A stretch of DNA of 6,581 nt from Syntrophobacter sp. SbD2 (GCA_900290385.1 OMSV01000066.1:1-6581); one strand, 5' to 3'. Positions 1 to 6,352 are shown, numbered from the stretch's first letter. The notes: a model not told the origin generated them from the letters alone. Numbers and translations: made by a program.

Positions 1-486
1 CGTCTTGGCAGTCGTAACTATTGTGATATTCATCCCCTTGATCTTATCGATTTTGTCGTAGTCTATCTCGGGGAAAATGATGTGTTCCTTTATTCCAAGG
101 GTGTAATTGCCCCTGCCGTCCAAAGCTTTTGGAGAAACGCCGCGGAAGTCGCGAACGCGGGGCAGGGCGACATTGACGAGCTTGTCGTAGAACTCGTACA
201 TCCGGCTGCCTCTAAGAGTAACCATGCACCCGATCGGCATACCCTTCCTCAGCTTGAAGGCAGCTATACTCTGGCGAGCCTTGGTGATAACCGGCTTTTG
301 CCCGCTGATCTGGGACAACTCGGCCGCAGCAGAGTCCAGTATTTTTACGTTTTGAATAGCTTCCCCAAGCCCCATATTGATTATGATCTTGGCAAGCCTG
401 GGAATTTGCATCGGACTCTTATACTGATACTGCTCCCGGAGCTGGGGAACGATTTCCTGATTAAACCTGTCGAACAGTACCGCCAT
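1..486 (-). CDS. rplE: 50S ribosomal protein L5 (partial, C-terminus outside the window)
   Basis: L5 binds 5S rRNA with L18 and forms part of the central protuberance and bridge B1b. From the ATG at 486 the frame stays open for 162 codons to the left edge; roughly 17 residues should be missing compared with the usual length of about 179. Translating the minus strand gives [16 protein letters not shown] at the start, [16 protein letters not shown] (28-43), [19 protein letters not shown] (62-80), [12 protein letters not shown] (82-93), [21 protein letters not shown] (96-116), [20 protein letters not shown] (127-146) and [12 protein letters not shown] at the edge, all L5 hallmarks. GGAGG at 491-495 lies 4 nt before the ATG. 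Next in a standard spc order would be rpsN and rpsH, outside the window. Confidence 0.97.
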   Translation of the reverse strand, partial: MAVLFDRFNQEIVPQLREQYQYKSPMQIPRLAKIIINMGLGEAIQNVKILDSAAAELSQISGQKPVITKARQSIAAFKLRKGMPIGCMVTLRGSRMYEFYDKLVNVALPRVRDFRGVSPKALDGRGNYTLGIKEHIIFPEIDYDKIDKIKGMNITIVTTAKT

Positions 487-492
487 TTTACC

Positions 493-515
493 TCCACTCC
501 CGCCTTTGCGGTGGA
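493..515 (-). promoter_or_regulatory. Hairpin over the rplE ribosome binding site, possible S8-type control element
   Basis: On the transcribed strand TCCA-CCGC pairs with GCGG-(GAG)-TGGA around an AAAG loop: 8 bp with a 3-nt bulge on the 3' side. The 3' arm includes the first three bases of the rplE GGAGG (491-495). In E. coli, S8 represses the spc operon by binding a bulged hairpin at the start of rplE; the place fits, but S8-specific bases were not verified. Confidence 0.4.
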
Positions 516-520
516 CGTCC

Positions 521-847
521 CTAGTCGATGACTTCCTGGCATTTCTTGCAAAACCGGACTTTGCGGTCGTCATCGAGCACTCTATAGCCCACTCTGGTCG
601 GGTCTGTGCACTTCGAACAAATCAACATGAGATTGGAAATCTGAATTGGGGCTTCCCTTTCCAGAATGCCACCCTGCCTCGTCTGCTGACTGGGCTTGAG
701 ATGGCGCTTGACAATGTTGAGCTTTTCCACGATCGCCCGCTCCTTCTTGGGAATTACCCGCAGCACCTTGCCGCTCTTTCCCTTATCCTTGCCGGCGATC
801 ACCTTCACCGTATCGTTTTTCTTTATATGATAATCGTGATGTTTCAT
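521..847 (-). CDS. rplX: 50S ribosomal protein L24, cysteine-bearing form
   Basis: L24 is an assembly initiator that binds the 5' part of 23S rRNA and lies near the tunnel exit. The 108 residues (E. coli 104) show the KOW motif [21 protein letters not shown] (10-30), then [20 protein letters not shown] (39-58), [16 protein letters not shown] (59-74) and [16 protein letters not shown] (83-98). Two CxxC pairs, Cys77/Cys80 and Cys100/Cys103, frame the C-terminal domain, a layout that suggests a bound zinc ion; E. coli and B. subtilis L24 lack these. The start is ATG with AAGGA 8 nt upstream; the stop is TAG. The 34-nt gap to rplE contains a hairpin that overlaps the rplE ribosome binding site. 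Confidence 0.97.
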   Translation of the reverse strand: MKHHDYHIKKNDTVKVIAGKDKGKSGKVLRVIPKKERAIVEKLNIVKRHLKPSQQTRQGGILEREAPIQISNLMLICSKCTDPTRVGYRVLDDDRKVRFCKKCQEVID

Positions 848-864
848 CGCGTGAGTCCTTGTCG

Positions 865-1233
865 CTAAAGAACTTCCGGAGCGAGCGATATAATCTTCAT
901 AAACTGTTTGGCGCGCAGTTCCCTGGCTACGGGTCCGAAAATGCGGGTGCCGATCGGTTCCCTGGCGGCGTTGATCAGCACTGCCGAGTTATCGTCGAAC
1001 TTGATATAGGAACCATCCGGCCGGCGGACTTCCTTCTTTGTGCGCACGACAACCGCCTTTAGCACGTCACCCTTTTTCACTTTCGCGTTGGGAATGGCCT
1101 CCTGGACAGACACCACGATGATGTCGCCCACCGAAGCGTATCGCCTGCGGGTCCCTCCGAGCACTTTTATGCAGTAAAGCCGCTTGGCCCCGGAATTATC
1201 AGCGGCGTTCAATTGAGTTTCCGATTGAATCAT
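865..1233 (-). CDS. rplN: 50S ribosomal protein L14
   Basis: L14 lies on the 50S interface, contacts 16S rRNA helix 14 (bridge B8) and is the binding site of the silencing factor RsfS. At exactly 122 residues it is the usual bacterial length. It begins [27 protein letters not shown], with [13 protein letters not shown] (37-49), [25 protein letters not shown] (51-75), [10 protein letters not shown] (79-88) and [15 protein letters not shown] (93-107), all diagnostic. The ATG at 1233 has GGAG 6 nt upstream. First gene of the spc set; it follows rpsQ by 43 nt with no clear promoter, so one continuous transcript is likely. The TAG stop lies 17 nt before rplX. Confidence 0.98.
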   Translation of the reverse strand: MIQSETQLNAADNSGAKRLYCIKVLGGTRRRYASVGDIIVVSVQEAIPNAKVKKGDVLKAVVVRTKKEVRRPDGSYIKFDDNSAVLINAAREPIGTRIFGPVARELRAKQFMKIISLAPEVL

Positions 1234-1261
1234 CTGTTACTCCAGATCTGTTTAACGGACA

Positions 1262-1273
1262 CCGGCCGGCCGG
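1262..1273 (-). repeat. 12-nt GC palindrome at the S10/spc boundary
   Basis: CCGGCCGGCCGG, self-complementary, lies 3 nt after the rpsQ stop codon in the 43-nt rpsQ-rplN spacer. It can fold only as a short hairpin (4-bp stem, 4-nt loop) and no U-tract follows, so termination is unlikely. A similar CGGCCGGCCG occurs in the rplB-rpsS spacer. Confidence 0.5.
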
Positions 1274-1276
1274 CGA

Positions 1277-1540
1277 TCAGAAGGCCGCCTTCTCCATTAC
1301 CTTTACAACCAGCCAGCGCTTTTCCTTACTGATCGGCCTACTTTCCTCGATAAGCACGTGGTCTCCAACGGAGCATGCATTCTGCGGGTCGTGGGCCTTG
1401 AAGGTGTTCCTGCGCCGAACGAACTTGCGGTACTTAGTGTCCTGGATCAGCCGCTCGACCATGACCACCACGGTCTTGTCCATTTTGTTGCTCATGACCT
1501 TGCCGACTCGAGTTTTCCTGGTAGATTCCTGTTGTTCCAT
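1277..1540 (-). CDS. rpsQ: 30S ribosomal protein S17
   Basis: S17 is a primary binder of 16S rRNA in the 5' domain, an OB-fold protein needed for early 30S assembly. The 87 residues (E. coli 84) contain RKTRVGKVMSNKMDKTVVV (8-26), ERLIQDTKYRKFVRRRNTFKAHD (29-51), the typical CSVGDHVLIEESRPISKEKRW (56-76) and VVKVMEKA at the end. The N-terminal MEQQEST is a short lineage-specific extension. The start is ATG with GAGAGG 4 nt upstream. The TGA stop is followed by a CCGG-repeat palindrome and a 43-nt gap before rplN; in E. coli this is where the S10 operon ends and spc begins. Confidence 0.97.
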   Translation of the reverse strand: MEQQESTRKTRVGKVMSNKMDKTVVVMVERLIQDTKYRKFVRRRNTFKAHDPQNACSVGDHVLIEESRPISKEKRWLVVKVMEKAAF

Positions 1541-1555
1541 GATACCTCTCTGCCC

Positions 1556-1756
1556 CTATGCTCCTGCTTTGCTGTCCATCTCGGACAAAATCGTAAGAAT
1601 CCGCGCTATGTCCTTTTTATTCCTCGGAAGCTGGGCGGTGTTGTCCAGTTGTCCGGTCGCTTGTTGAAACGTGAGATTAAACTGGGCTTCCTGGATCTCG
1701 TTGAGTTTCTGAATCAACTCATCTTTAGTCATTTCCCGCAGAGCGCTCGCTTTCAT
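1556..1756 (-). CDS. rpmC: 50S ribosomal protein L29
   Basis: L29 is a small two-helix protein beside L23 at the exit tunnel, contacting SRP and trigger factor. The 66 residues (E. coli 63) start [18 protein letters not shown], continue with the conserved [20 protein letters not shown] (18-37), and the second helix has [13 protein letters not shown] (about 45-57), the family signature. The ATG at 1756 overlaps the rplP TGA by 4 nt (ATGA), and AGGA sits 6 nt upstream within the last rplP codons. The stop is TAG; 15 nt separate it from rpsQ. Confidence 0.96.
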   Translation of the reverse strand: MKASALREMTKDELIQKLNEIQEAQFNLTFQQATGQLDNTAQLPRNKKDIARILTILSEMDSKAGA

Positions 1757-2169
1757 AGTATATCCTGCCTCGAAACGAAACGAGTGGGCACCGGAAGCTT
1801 TTGCGAGGCGAGGCTCAGCGCCTCCCGCGCAGTGGCTTCATTCACACCCTTTATTTCGTATAGAACCCGGCCCGGTCTCACAACGGCCATCCAGCCTTCA
1901 GGTGCACCCTTGCCTTTGCCCATTCGAGTTTCGGCGGGCTTCTTCGTGAAGGGTTTATCGGGGAACATTCGAATCCAAACCTTGCCTCCACGCTTTACGT
2001 GGCGCGTAATAGCGACGCGTGCTGCTTCGATCTGCCTGGCGGTAACGTAGCCCGGGCCAAGCGCCTTAAGCCCGTAATCGCCAAAGCTGACCTCACTTCC
2101 GCGGAATGCAGCGCCCCTCATGCGGCCCTTCTGCACTTTTCTGAATTTGACTCTTTTTGGAGCTAACAT
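1753..2169 (-). CDS. rplP: 50S ribosomal protein L16
   Basis: L16 binds near the A-site side of the peptidyl transferase centre and helps place the tRNA acceptor arm; it is a late-assembly protein. The product is 138 residues (E. coli 136). It starts [19 protein letters not shown], then [24 protein letters not shown] (28-51), [16 protein letters not shown] (63-78), and TRMGKGKG (81-88). Arg82 corresponds to the arginine that YcfD hydroxylates in E. coli L16; presence of that enzyme here is unknown. The frame stays open upstream inside rpsC to 2313, but lacks homology; the ATG at 2169 is set by TAAGGAG (2177-2183), whose TAA is the rpsC stop. The TGA stop overlaps the rpmC ATG by 4 nt (ATGA). 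Confidence 0.97.
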   Translation of the reverse strand: MLAPKRVKFRKVQKGRMRGAAFRGSEVSFGDYGLKALGPGYVTARQIEAARVAITRHVKRGGKVWIRMFPDKPFTKKPAETRMGKGKGAPEGWMAVVRPGRVLYEIKGVNEATAREALSLASQKLPVPTRFVSRQDIL

Positions 2170-2176
2170 CACATTT

Positions 2177-2183
2177 CTCCTTA
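2177..2183 (-). promoter_or_regulatory. rplP ribosome binding site built on the rpsC stop codon
   Basis: TAAGGAG contains the rpsC TAA stop and lies 7 nt before the rplP ATG. A ribosome ending rpsC is thus placed over the rplP initiation region, consistent with coupled translation. Confidence 0.8.
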
Positions 2184-2807
2184 GGGTAACACTTCGCCCT
2201 TGAAGATCCAGACCTTCACGCCAATGATGCCGTAGGTGGTCCTGGCAAGGGCCGTGCCGTAATCTATGTCGGCCCGAAGAGTGTGCAGTGGGACCCTGCC
2301 CTCGCGATACCATTCCCTCCGTGCCATTTCGGCTCCGCCCAGCCGCCCGGCCGAGGCGACCCTTACGCCCTTGGCCCCGAATTTGAGGGCAGAGCTGACG
2401 GCGCGCTTCATTGCGCGGCGGAATGCCACACGCCTTACGAGCTGAAGAGCTATATTTTCGGCGACCAAGGTGGCGTCGAGTTCGGGACGGCGCACTTCCT
2501 GGATATCGATCAGGACTTCCCGCTTGAAACGGCGCTCTAAATCGCGCCTGAGCACCTCGATTTCAGCGCCCTTCTTGCCGATGACTATTCCCGGCCGCGC
2601 CGTGTGTATCCGGATCTTTACCTTGTTGGCTGCTCGCTCGATCTCCACTTTGGAAATACCGGCGTGGAACAGCCGCTCCTTTATGTAATCACGGATCTGC
2701 CGGTCCTCGAGAACAAGCTTGGAATAGCCCTTGGTTGCAAACCATTTCGAACTCCAGGTCTTAACGATGCCGAGCCGGAACCCTGTTGGATGAACTTTCT
2801 GTCCCAA
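2181..2807 (-). CDS. rpsC: 30S ribosomal protein S3
   Basis: S3 lies at the mRNA entry channel of the 30S subunit and contributes to mRNA unwinding. It opens [13 protein letters not shown], has a KH RNA-binding domain with the GxxG loop (IGKKGAE, GKKG at residues 77-80), and the C-terminal domain with FRRAMKRAV at about 129-137 (basic residues of the entry channel), [20 protein letters not shown] (154-173) and [16 protein letters not shown] near the end. At 208 residues it stops soon after the conserved core and lacks the charged tail of E. coli S3 (233); shorter forms are common outside Gammaproteobacteria. The start must be TTG at 2807: GGAGG lies 6 nt upstream and no in-frame ATG or GTG fits, while the homology starts at the next codon. 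Its TAA stop forms part of the rplP ribosome binding site. Confidence 0.97.
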   Translation of the reverse strand: MGQKVHPTGFRLGIVKTWSSKWFATKGYSKLVLEDRQIRDYIKERLFHAGISKVEIERAANKVKIRIHTARPGIVIGKKGAEIEVLRRDLERRFKREVLIDIQEVRRPELDATLVAENIALQLVRRVAFRRAMKRAVSSALKFGAKGVRVASAGRLGGAEMARREWYREGRVPLHTLRADIDYGTALARTTYGIIGVKVWIFKGEVLP

Positions 2808-2813
2808 ACCTCA

Positions 2814-2818
2814 CCTCC
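2814..2818 (-). promoter_or_regulatory. rpsC ribosome binding site (supports a TTG start)
   Basis: GGAGG, within GGAGGTGAGGT, ends 6 nt before TTG at 2807-2805. The nearby ATG at 2820 and GTG at 2814 are out of frame, so this site supports initiation at TTG. Confidence 0.85.
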
Positions 2819-2836
2819 ATATGGGCAATTTCAGAT

Positions 2837-3172
2837 TTATTTCTTCTCTTGCAAAACAACTGTTATGTGGCTCGAGGGCTTGATAATCTTGGTCGCCCTG
2901 CCCATAGCCCTGGGACGAAACCTTTTGAGCCGCGGCCCCTGATCTATTGTTATTGTCTTGATATAGAGCTTTTCCAGGTCAAACGACTTGGCATTTTCGG
3001 CGTTTGCCATGGCCGAGCGGAGCACCTTTGTTATGAGCCGCCCGCCTTTTTTAGGCGTAAATCTGAGCAGAATCAGGGCCTCATCGACTTTTTTGCCTCG
3101 CACCATATCGGCGACCAGGCGAGTCTTCTGCGCGGAAACCCGCAGGTATTTACTAATGGCTCTGGCTTCCAT
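2837..3172 (-). CDS. rplV: 50S ribosomal protein L22
   Basis: L22 touches all 23S rRNA domains and its long beta-hairpin forms, with L4, the constriction of the peptide exit tunnel, where macrolide-resistance changes arise. The 111 residues match E. coli (110). Diagnostic parts are AISKYLRVSAQKTRLVADMVRGK (residues 5-27), RSAMANAENAKSFD in the middle (about 52-65), and the hairpin region DQGPRLKRFRPRAMGRA (about 77-93) followed by KPSSHITVVL. No insertion or deletion in the hairpin is apparent by eye. The ATG shares a base with the rpsS stop (TAATG), indicating translational coupling; the ribosome binding site is a modest AAAAGGG about 8 nt upstream in an A-rich setting. The TAA stop lies 29 nt before rpsC. 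Confidence 0.97.
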   Translation of the reverse strand: MEARAISKYLRVSAQKTRLVADMVRGKKVDEALILLRFTPKKGGRLITKVLRSAMANAENAKSFDLEKLYIKTITIDQGPRLKRFRPRAMGRATKIIKPSSHITVVLQEKK

Positions 3173-3459
3173 TATTTTTTCCCTTTTACTTTGGACTTCT
3201 TATCTCCAGCATGGCCATAAAAAGTCCTGGTCGGAGAAAACTCACCCAGTTTGTGTCCAACCATATTCTCGCTGACGAAAACCGGAATGAACTTCTTGCC
3301 ATTGTGCACGGCAAGGGTGATTCCGACGAATTCGGGCAAGATGGTTGATCTGCGCGACCAGGTCTTTATGACTTTGCGGTCGCCCGTATCTTTGGCTTTC
3401 GTGATCTTTTCGACCAGGTGTTCGTCAACAAATGGCCCTTTTTTTAAAGACCGAGGCAC
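3172..3459 (-). CDS. rpsS: 30S ribosomal protein S19
   Basis: S19 lies in the 30S head next to S13, near the A-site tRNA and intersubunit bridge B1a. The product is 95 residues, close to the family norm of about 92. It begins [14 protein letters not shown] after the initiator, then [16 protein letters not shown] at about 35-50, [12 protein letters not shown] at about 52-63, [15 protein letters not shown] at about 66-80, and a lysine-rich tail, all diagnostic. The start is GTG at 3459, read as Met: AGGAGG at 3465-3470 sits 5 nt away and the following PRSLKKGPF aligns with E. coli S19. The upstream open frame is rejected as coding. Codons 4-8 include a run of seven A. The TAA stop overlaps the rplV ATG by one base (TAATG). 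Confidence 0.97.
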   Translation of the reverse strand: MPRSLKKGPFVDEHLVEKITKAKDTGDRKVIKTWSRRSTILPEFVGITLAVHNGKKFIPVFVSENMVGHKLGEFSPTRTFYGHAGDKKSKVKGKK

Positions 3460-3464
3460 TTTAT

Positions 3465-3470
3465 CCTCCT
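3465..3470 (-). promoter_or_regulatory. rpsS ribosome binding site (supports a GTG start)
   Basis: A full AGGAGG, 5 nt before GTG at 3459-3457. Its strength probably compensates for the non-ATG start and fixes the N-terminus of S19. Confidence 0.85.
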
Positions 3471-3545
3471 GTATCGCTTCCGTTCGGCCGGCCGCAGTCG
3501 CAATCTCCACAGCCCGACCATCCGCCCGCACAGTGAACGTCCGTC

Positions 3546-3562
3546 AGCTCAGATAATGAGCT
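3546..3562 (-). repeat. 6-bp inverted repeat after the rplB stop
   Basis: AGCTCA and TGAGCT flank the 5-nt loop TTATC on the transcribed strand, starting 9 nt after the rplB stop codon. It lacks a following U-tract, so it is not a standard terminator; it may only act as a weak 3' structure or be chance. Confidence 0.45.
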
Positions 3563-3571
3563 ATCGAGACT

Positions 3572-4393
3572 CTACTTGCGGCGATGAAGTATGTACTTAT
3601 CGCTCGGTTTGGCCTTGCGAGTGCGATATCCCTTGGTAGGAACCCCCCACGGAGTACAGGGATGGCGTCCTCCGGAACTTCTTCCCTCGCCGCCGCCCAT
3701 CGGGTGGTCCACAGGGTTCATCGCAACGCCGCGCACGTGAGGCCTTTTTCCTGCCCAGCGAGGGCGCCCGGCTTTTCCGAGCGAAATGTTTTCGTGATCG
3801 ATATTGCCAACCTGGCCAACGGTAGCCTTGCACTCAATCGACACCAGGCGCATCTCACCCGAAGGCATGCGAAGTGTGGCGTACTTTCCTTCGCGGGCGA
3901 TGAGCTGAGCGCTCGTACCTGCCGAACGGGCCAACTGGCCGCCTTTGCCCTGCCGCATCTCTATATTGTGTACGACGGCGCCAAGCGGCAGGTTGGCGAG
4001 TTTGAGGCAATTGCCGGGTTTTATGTCGGATTCAGGGCCGGTCATGACCTTATCGCCGACCTTGAGTCCAACAGGGGCAAGAATGTAGCGCTTTTCCCCG
4101 TCGGCATAGAACAGCAGGGCGATATGCGCCGAGCGGTTGGGATCGTACTCAACAGTGGCCACCTTGGCCGGAATACCTTCCTTATCGCGCTTAAAGTCGA
4201 TCATGCGGTAACGCCGTTTGTGGCCGCCTCCGCGCTGCCATGACGTAACGCGGCCCGCGTTGTTGCGGCCGCCGGTTTTGCGCAAAGGCTTGATCAGACT
4301 CTTTTGCGGCCTGTCGGTCGTTAGTTCCTCGAAGGTGGCATATGTCTGAAACCGACGACCTGGTGATGTCGGCTTCACTTTCCTGATTCCCAT
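3572..4393 (-). CDS. rplB: 50S ribosomal protein L2
   Basis: L2 binds 23S rRNA, holds the subunits together (bridge B7b) and reaches towards the peptidyl transferase centre. Its 273 residues equal the E. coli length. Canonical blocks include [10 protein letters not shown] (9-18), [20 protein letters not shown] (41-60), [11 protein letters not shown] (61-71), [14 protein letters not shown] (81-94), [16 protein letters not shown] (central) and [18 protein letters not shown] near the C-terminus. His230 is the counterpart of E. coli His229 (numbered without the initiator Met), shown by mutation to matter for activity. The residue two positions on, His in the common DHPHGGGEG version, is Met here. 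The start is ATG with GGGAGG 10 nt upstream; 18 nt separate it from rplW. It ends in TAG and is followed by the longest spacer of the cluster, 112 nt. Confidence 0.98.
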   Translation of the reverse strand: MGIRKVKPTSPGRRFQTYATFEELTTDRPQKSLIKPLRKTGGRNNAGRVTSWQRGGGHKRRYRMIDFKRDKEGIPAKVATVEYDPNRSAHIALLFYADGEKRYILAPVGLKVGDKVMTGPESDIKPGNCLKLANLPLGAVVHNIEMRQGKGGQLARSAGTSAQLIAREGKYATLRMPSGEMRLVSIECKATVGQVGNIDHENISLGKAGRPRWAGKRPHVRGVAMNPVDHPMGGGEGRSSGGRHPCTPWGVPTKGYRTRKAKPSDKYILHRRK

Positions 4394-4411
4394 TTTACCT
4401 TTTCCTCCCGG

Positions 4412-4705
4412 CTAGACGCCTTCAAAAAACTCGACCCGCTGCCCGGGTTTGATGGTTACGACAGCCTTTTTCCAGTCAGGCGACTTAGTAAAATGCCGGC
4501 CAACCCTTTTTAACTTCCCCCTCATGCTCAATGTGGCCACATCGAGGACGTTGACCTTGAAGATTTTTTCCACTGCCACCTTGATTTCAATCTTGTTTGC
4601 CCTGCGGTCCACTTCGAAGAAAAGCTTGTTTCTCAGGTCTTTTTCGGTGGTGCTCTTCTCTGTCACCAGGGGGCGTTTCAATATCTGGTATGTCTTGGAG
4701 TTCAT
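4412..4705 (-). CDS. rplW: 50S ribosomal protein L23
   Basis: L23 sits at the mouth of the peptide exit tunnel and is the docking point for trigger factor and SRP. The 97 residues match the family. It starts [19 protein letters not shown], the usual L23 opening (the IL.RPL.TEK motif), followed by [18 protein letters not shown] at about 29-46, [12 protein letters not shown], and [12 protein letters not shown] at the end. An upstream extension of ten codons inside rplD is possible on paper but has no homology. The ATG at 4705 overlaps the rplD TGA by 4 nt (ATGA), indicating translational coupling, and GAGGAGG at 4713-4719, within the last rplD codons, is a near-ideal ribosome binding site 7 nt away. 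The TAG stop lies 18 nt before rplB. Confidence 0.97.
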   Translation of the reverse strand: MNSKTYQILKRPLVTEKSTTEKDLRNKLFFEVDRRANKIEIKVAVEKIFKVNVLDVATLSMRGKLKRVGRHFTKSPDWKKAVVTIKPGQRVEFFEGV

Positions 4706-5322
4706 GCCAGCGCCTCCTCGATCCTGCCTACGCATTCCCTGCTAAGGATCACCGCATGATAGTTCAACAGATCGTAGACGTTGAGTCCTTCGGATCGCAG
4801 GACTTTGACGTTGGGAATATTACGAGCGGATTTTTCTATGATTTCGTCGGGCTCGGGCAAAACGACCAGGGTCTTGCCAAGTTCGAACCGATCTAGCAGG
4901 TCTACGAAATCTTTGGTCCGAATCCTATCGAGTTTGAACTGGTCGATCACCTTGAACTCAGCGTCGAGCACCTTCTGGCTCAGGGCCATCTTGAGCGCCT
5001 GGCGCCTGACCTTTTTGGGTACACGCATCAGGTAATCCCTGGGCTGGGGACCATGAATGATCCCGCCTCCGCGCCAGATGGGGGACCGGCTTGTTCCTGC
5101 CCGAGCACGTCCGGTGCCCTTTTGCCGCCAGGGCTTTTTGCCTCCGCCCCTGACTTCGCTGCGACCTTTGGTCTTCGCGGTTCCGGCCCTGCGTTTGGCC
5201 AGTTGATAGATCACGACCTCATGGAGAACGTGAGATTTCACAGGCACACCGAATATGGCGTCGCTGAGTTCGAGCTGGCCCGTCACTTCACTGTCCAAAT
5301 TAAAAACATCCACAATTGGCAT
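4702..5322 (-). CDS. rplD: 50S ribosomal protein L4
   Basis: L4 binds domain I of 23S rRNA, its loop lines the peptide exit tunnel beside L22, and in E. coli it represses the S10 operon through a leader RNA. The product is 206 residues. The basic tunnel loop is plain at about residues 54-87, with [19 protein letters not shown] and SPIWRGGG; a lysine corresponding to the E. coli site of macrolide-resistance changes (Lys63 region, before PW) is kept. I chose the ATG at 5322 (MPIVDVFNL), because an in-frame TTG 12 nt upstream would make the Shine-Dalgarno itself (GAGG, 5329-5332) part of the coding region. No E. coli-like long S10 leader is present in the 60-nt spacer before rpsJ, so L4 autocontrol of that type is not evident. 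Its TGA stop overlaps the rplW ATG (ATGA). Confidence 0.97.
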   Translation of the reverse strand: MPIVDVFNLDSEVTGQLELSDAIFGVPVKSHVLHEVVIYQLAKRRAGTAKTKGRSEVRGGGKKPWRQKGTGRARAGTSRSPIWRGGGIIHGPQPRDYLMRVPKKVRRQALKMALSQKVLDAEFKVIDQFKLDRIRTKDFVDLLDRFELGKTLVVLPEPDEIIEKSARNIPNVKVLRSEGLNVYDLLNYHAVILSRECVGRIEEALA

Positions 5323-5328
5323 GGTAAT

Positions 5329-5332
5329 CCTC
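5329..5332 (-). promoter_or_regulatory. rplD ribosome binding site (decides the start)
   Basis: GAGG lies 6 nt before the ATG at 5322. It overlaps the in-frame TTG at 5334-5332 and the codon after it, so it argues against that TTG as the start codon. Confidence 0.75.
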
Positions 5333-5369
5333 AAAATTCCCCAAAATCCGTTTCGCCTATACCCGACCT

Positions 5370-6002
5370 CTATACCACCCGATTTGTCTTGCGAATGATT
5401 ACGATTCCGTTCTTTGCACCCGGAACGGCGCCGTGGATCAGCAGCAGGTTGTCTTCGGTACGGACGTCAACGACCTTGAGGTTCAAAACGGTCGTTCGCT
5501 TGTTGCCTTTCTGTCCGGGCATCTTCTTGCCCTTGATGACGCGTCCCGGGTAGGTTGCCATACCCGTTGAACCAGGCTCACGGACGTTCTTGGAGCCATG
5601 GCCGCTGGGCCCCCGTTGGAAACGCCATCGTTTGATGGTGCCGGCAAATCCTTTACCCTTGCTCTTCCCGATTATATCGACGTGATCGCCAATCTCGAAT
5701 ATCTCGGCAAGCACCTGATCGCCGGGATTGTGTTCAGAGGGATTTTCAGCCGGGACCTCTCGCAGAACATCGAAATAGCCTTTTCCCACCTTGTCCAGAT
5801 GGCCCTTCAACGGGCGGTTTACGTTTTTTAGCTTCTTTGTCCCAAAACCTATCTGCAACGCAGCGTAGCCGTACTTTTCGGGGGTCTTTACCTGGGTCAC
5901 CGTGCACGGACCGGCTTGGACGAGGGTTACCGGATAGACGGTGCCGTCGTCTGCGAAGACCTGGGTCATATCGAGTTTGCGTCCTATAATTGCCGTAATC
6001 AT
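5370..6002 (-). CDS. rplC: 50S ribosomal protein L3
   Basis: L3 is an early-assembly 50S protein that binds 23S rRNA and sends a long loop towards the peptidyl transferase centre. The 210-residue length is typical. It opens with the family start region [12 protein letters not shown]; the conserved central block [12 protein letters not shown] lies at about residues 115-126, followed by [18 protein letters not shown], and [16 protein letters not shown] at about 152-167. The Gln in KKMPGQ (residue 164) corresponds to the glutamine that PrmB methylates in E. coli L3; whether it is modified here is unknown. The C-terminal block [14 protein letters not shown] is also canonical. The start is an ATG with a purine-rich GAGAG about 9 nt upstream; the stop is TAG. 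It lies 38 nt after rpsJ and 47 nt before rplD. Confidence 0.97.
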   Translation of the reverse strand: MITAIIGRKLDMTQVFADDGTVYPVTLVQAGPCTVTQVKTPEKYGYAALQIGFGTKKLKNVNRPLKGHLDKVGKGYFDVLREVPAENPSEHNPGDQVLAEIFEIGDHVDIIGKSKGKGFAGTIKRWRFQRGPSGHGSKNVREPGSTGMATYPGRVIKGKKMPGQKGNKRTTVLNLKVVDVRTEDNLLLIHGAVPGAKNGIVIIRKTNRVV

Positions 6003-6040
6003 TAGCTATTACTCTCTTTGGCTGACTGCCGCCCTAAATC

Positions 6041-6352
6041 CTAGAGCTTAATTTCGACATCGACCCCGGCGGACAGGGCCAGTTTCATAAGGGAGTCGAC
6101 CGTCTGCTGGGTCGGGTCCAGGATGTCGATCAGACGCTTGTGGACTCGTATCTCGAACTGCTCCCGCGACTTCTTGTCCACGTGAGGAGAACGCAAGACA
6201 GTATACCGGTTGATTTTTGTTGGAAGCGGTATCGGTCCGGCCACCCGCGCACCGGTCTTTTTCGCCGTTATCACGATCTCATTGGTTGATTGATCAAGCA
6301 ACTTGTGATCGTAAGCCTTCAGTCGGATGCGAATTCTCTGATTCGTCACCAT
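6041..6352 (-). CDS. rpsJ: 30S ribosomal protein S10 (NusE)
   Basis: S10 is a 30S head protein (3' domain of 16S rRNA) and, as NusE, a partner of NusB and NusG in antitermination and transcription-translation coupling. The 103 residues match the family length. Recognisable blocks are [14 protein letters not shown] at the N-terminus, [17 protein letters not shown] near residues 29-45, [16 protein letters not shown] in the exposed loop region, and [20 protein letters not shown] near the C-terminus. The reading frame runs further upstream to 6406, but that stretch crosses the spacer hairpin and has no S10 homology. The ATG at 6352 is directly followed by a GTG at 6349; GGAAGG at 6356-6361 lies only 3 nt from the ATG but 6 nt from the GTG. 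Starting at GTG gives [10 protein letters not shown], aligning exactly with E. coli [10 protein letters not shown], so either start is possible. First gene of the S10 cluster; 38 nt separate it from rplC. Confidence 0.97.
   Translation of the reverse strand: MVTNQRIRIRLKAYDHKLLDQSTNEIVITAKKTGARVAGPIPLPTKINRYTVLRSPHVDKKSREQFEIRVHKRLIDILDPTQQTVDSLMKLALSAGVDVEIKL

Larger units (their letters stand above)
3460..3571 (-). other. 112-nt rplB-rpsS intergenic spacer
   Basis: This is the longest gap in a cluster whose other spacers are 60 nt or less and whose junctions often overlap. On the transcribed strand it holds a 6-bp hairpin just after the rplB stop, a GC-rich middle part including the self-complementary CGGCCGGCCG at 3485-3494, and the rpsS ribosome binding site. 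The rpsS frame stays open for 24 codons upstream of its GTG (to 3531), but those codons have no S19 homology. No clear -10/-35 promoter pair or U-tract terminator was found by eye. Confidence 0.8.

Noticed and set aside
1358..2050. A 230-codon plus-strand open frame opposite rpsQ, rpmC and rplP
   Set aside because: It runs antisense across three certain genes and their junctions and has no protein-like features; a shadow frame.
2170..2313. N-terminal extension of L16 by 48 codons
   Set aside because: It lies within rpsC in another frame; L16 homology starts at MLAPKRVKF and a well-placed ribosome binding site precedes that ATG.
3441..3450. Slippery-looking T TTA AAA AAA G sequence near the start of rpsS
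   Set aside because: It simply encodes the conserved SLKKG of S19; no stimulatory structure or useful alternative frame product was seen, so programmed frameshifting is unsupported.
3460..3531. 24-residue N-terminal extension of S19
   Set aside because: No S19 has such a leader, and AGGAGG sits 5 nt before the GTG that starts the homologous part.
3584..4243. A 219-codon open frame on the plus strand opposite rplB
   Set aside because: It lies wholly antisense to a certain, highly conserved gene, has no recognisable domain, and its openness follows from the codon bias of rplB.
5332..5349. Near-repeats CAAAATTCC and CAAAATCC in the rplC-rplD spacer
   Set aside because: Too short and imperfect; expected by chance in an A/T-richer spacer that contains a ribosome binding site.
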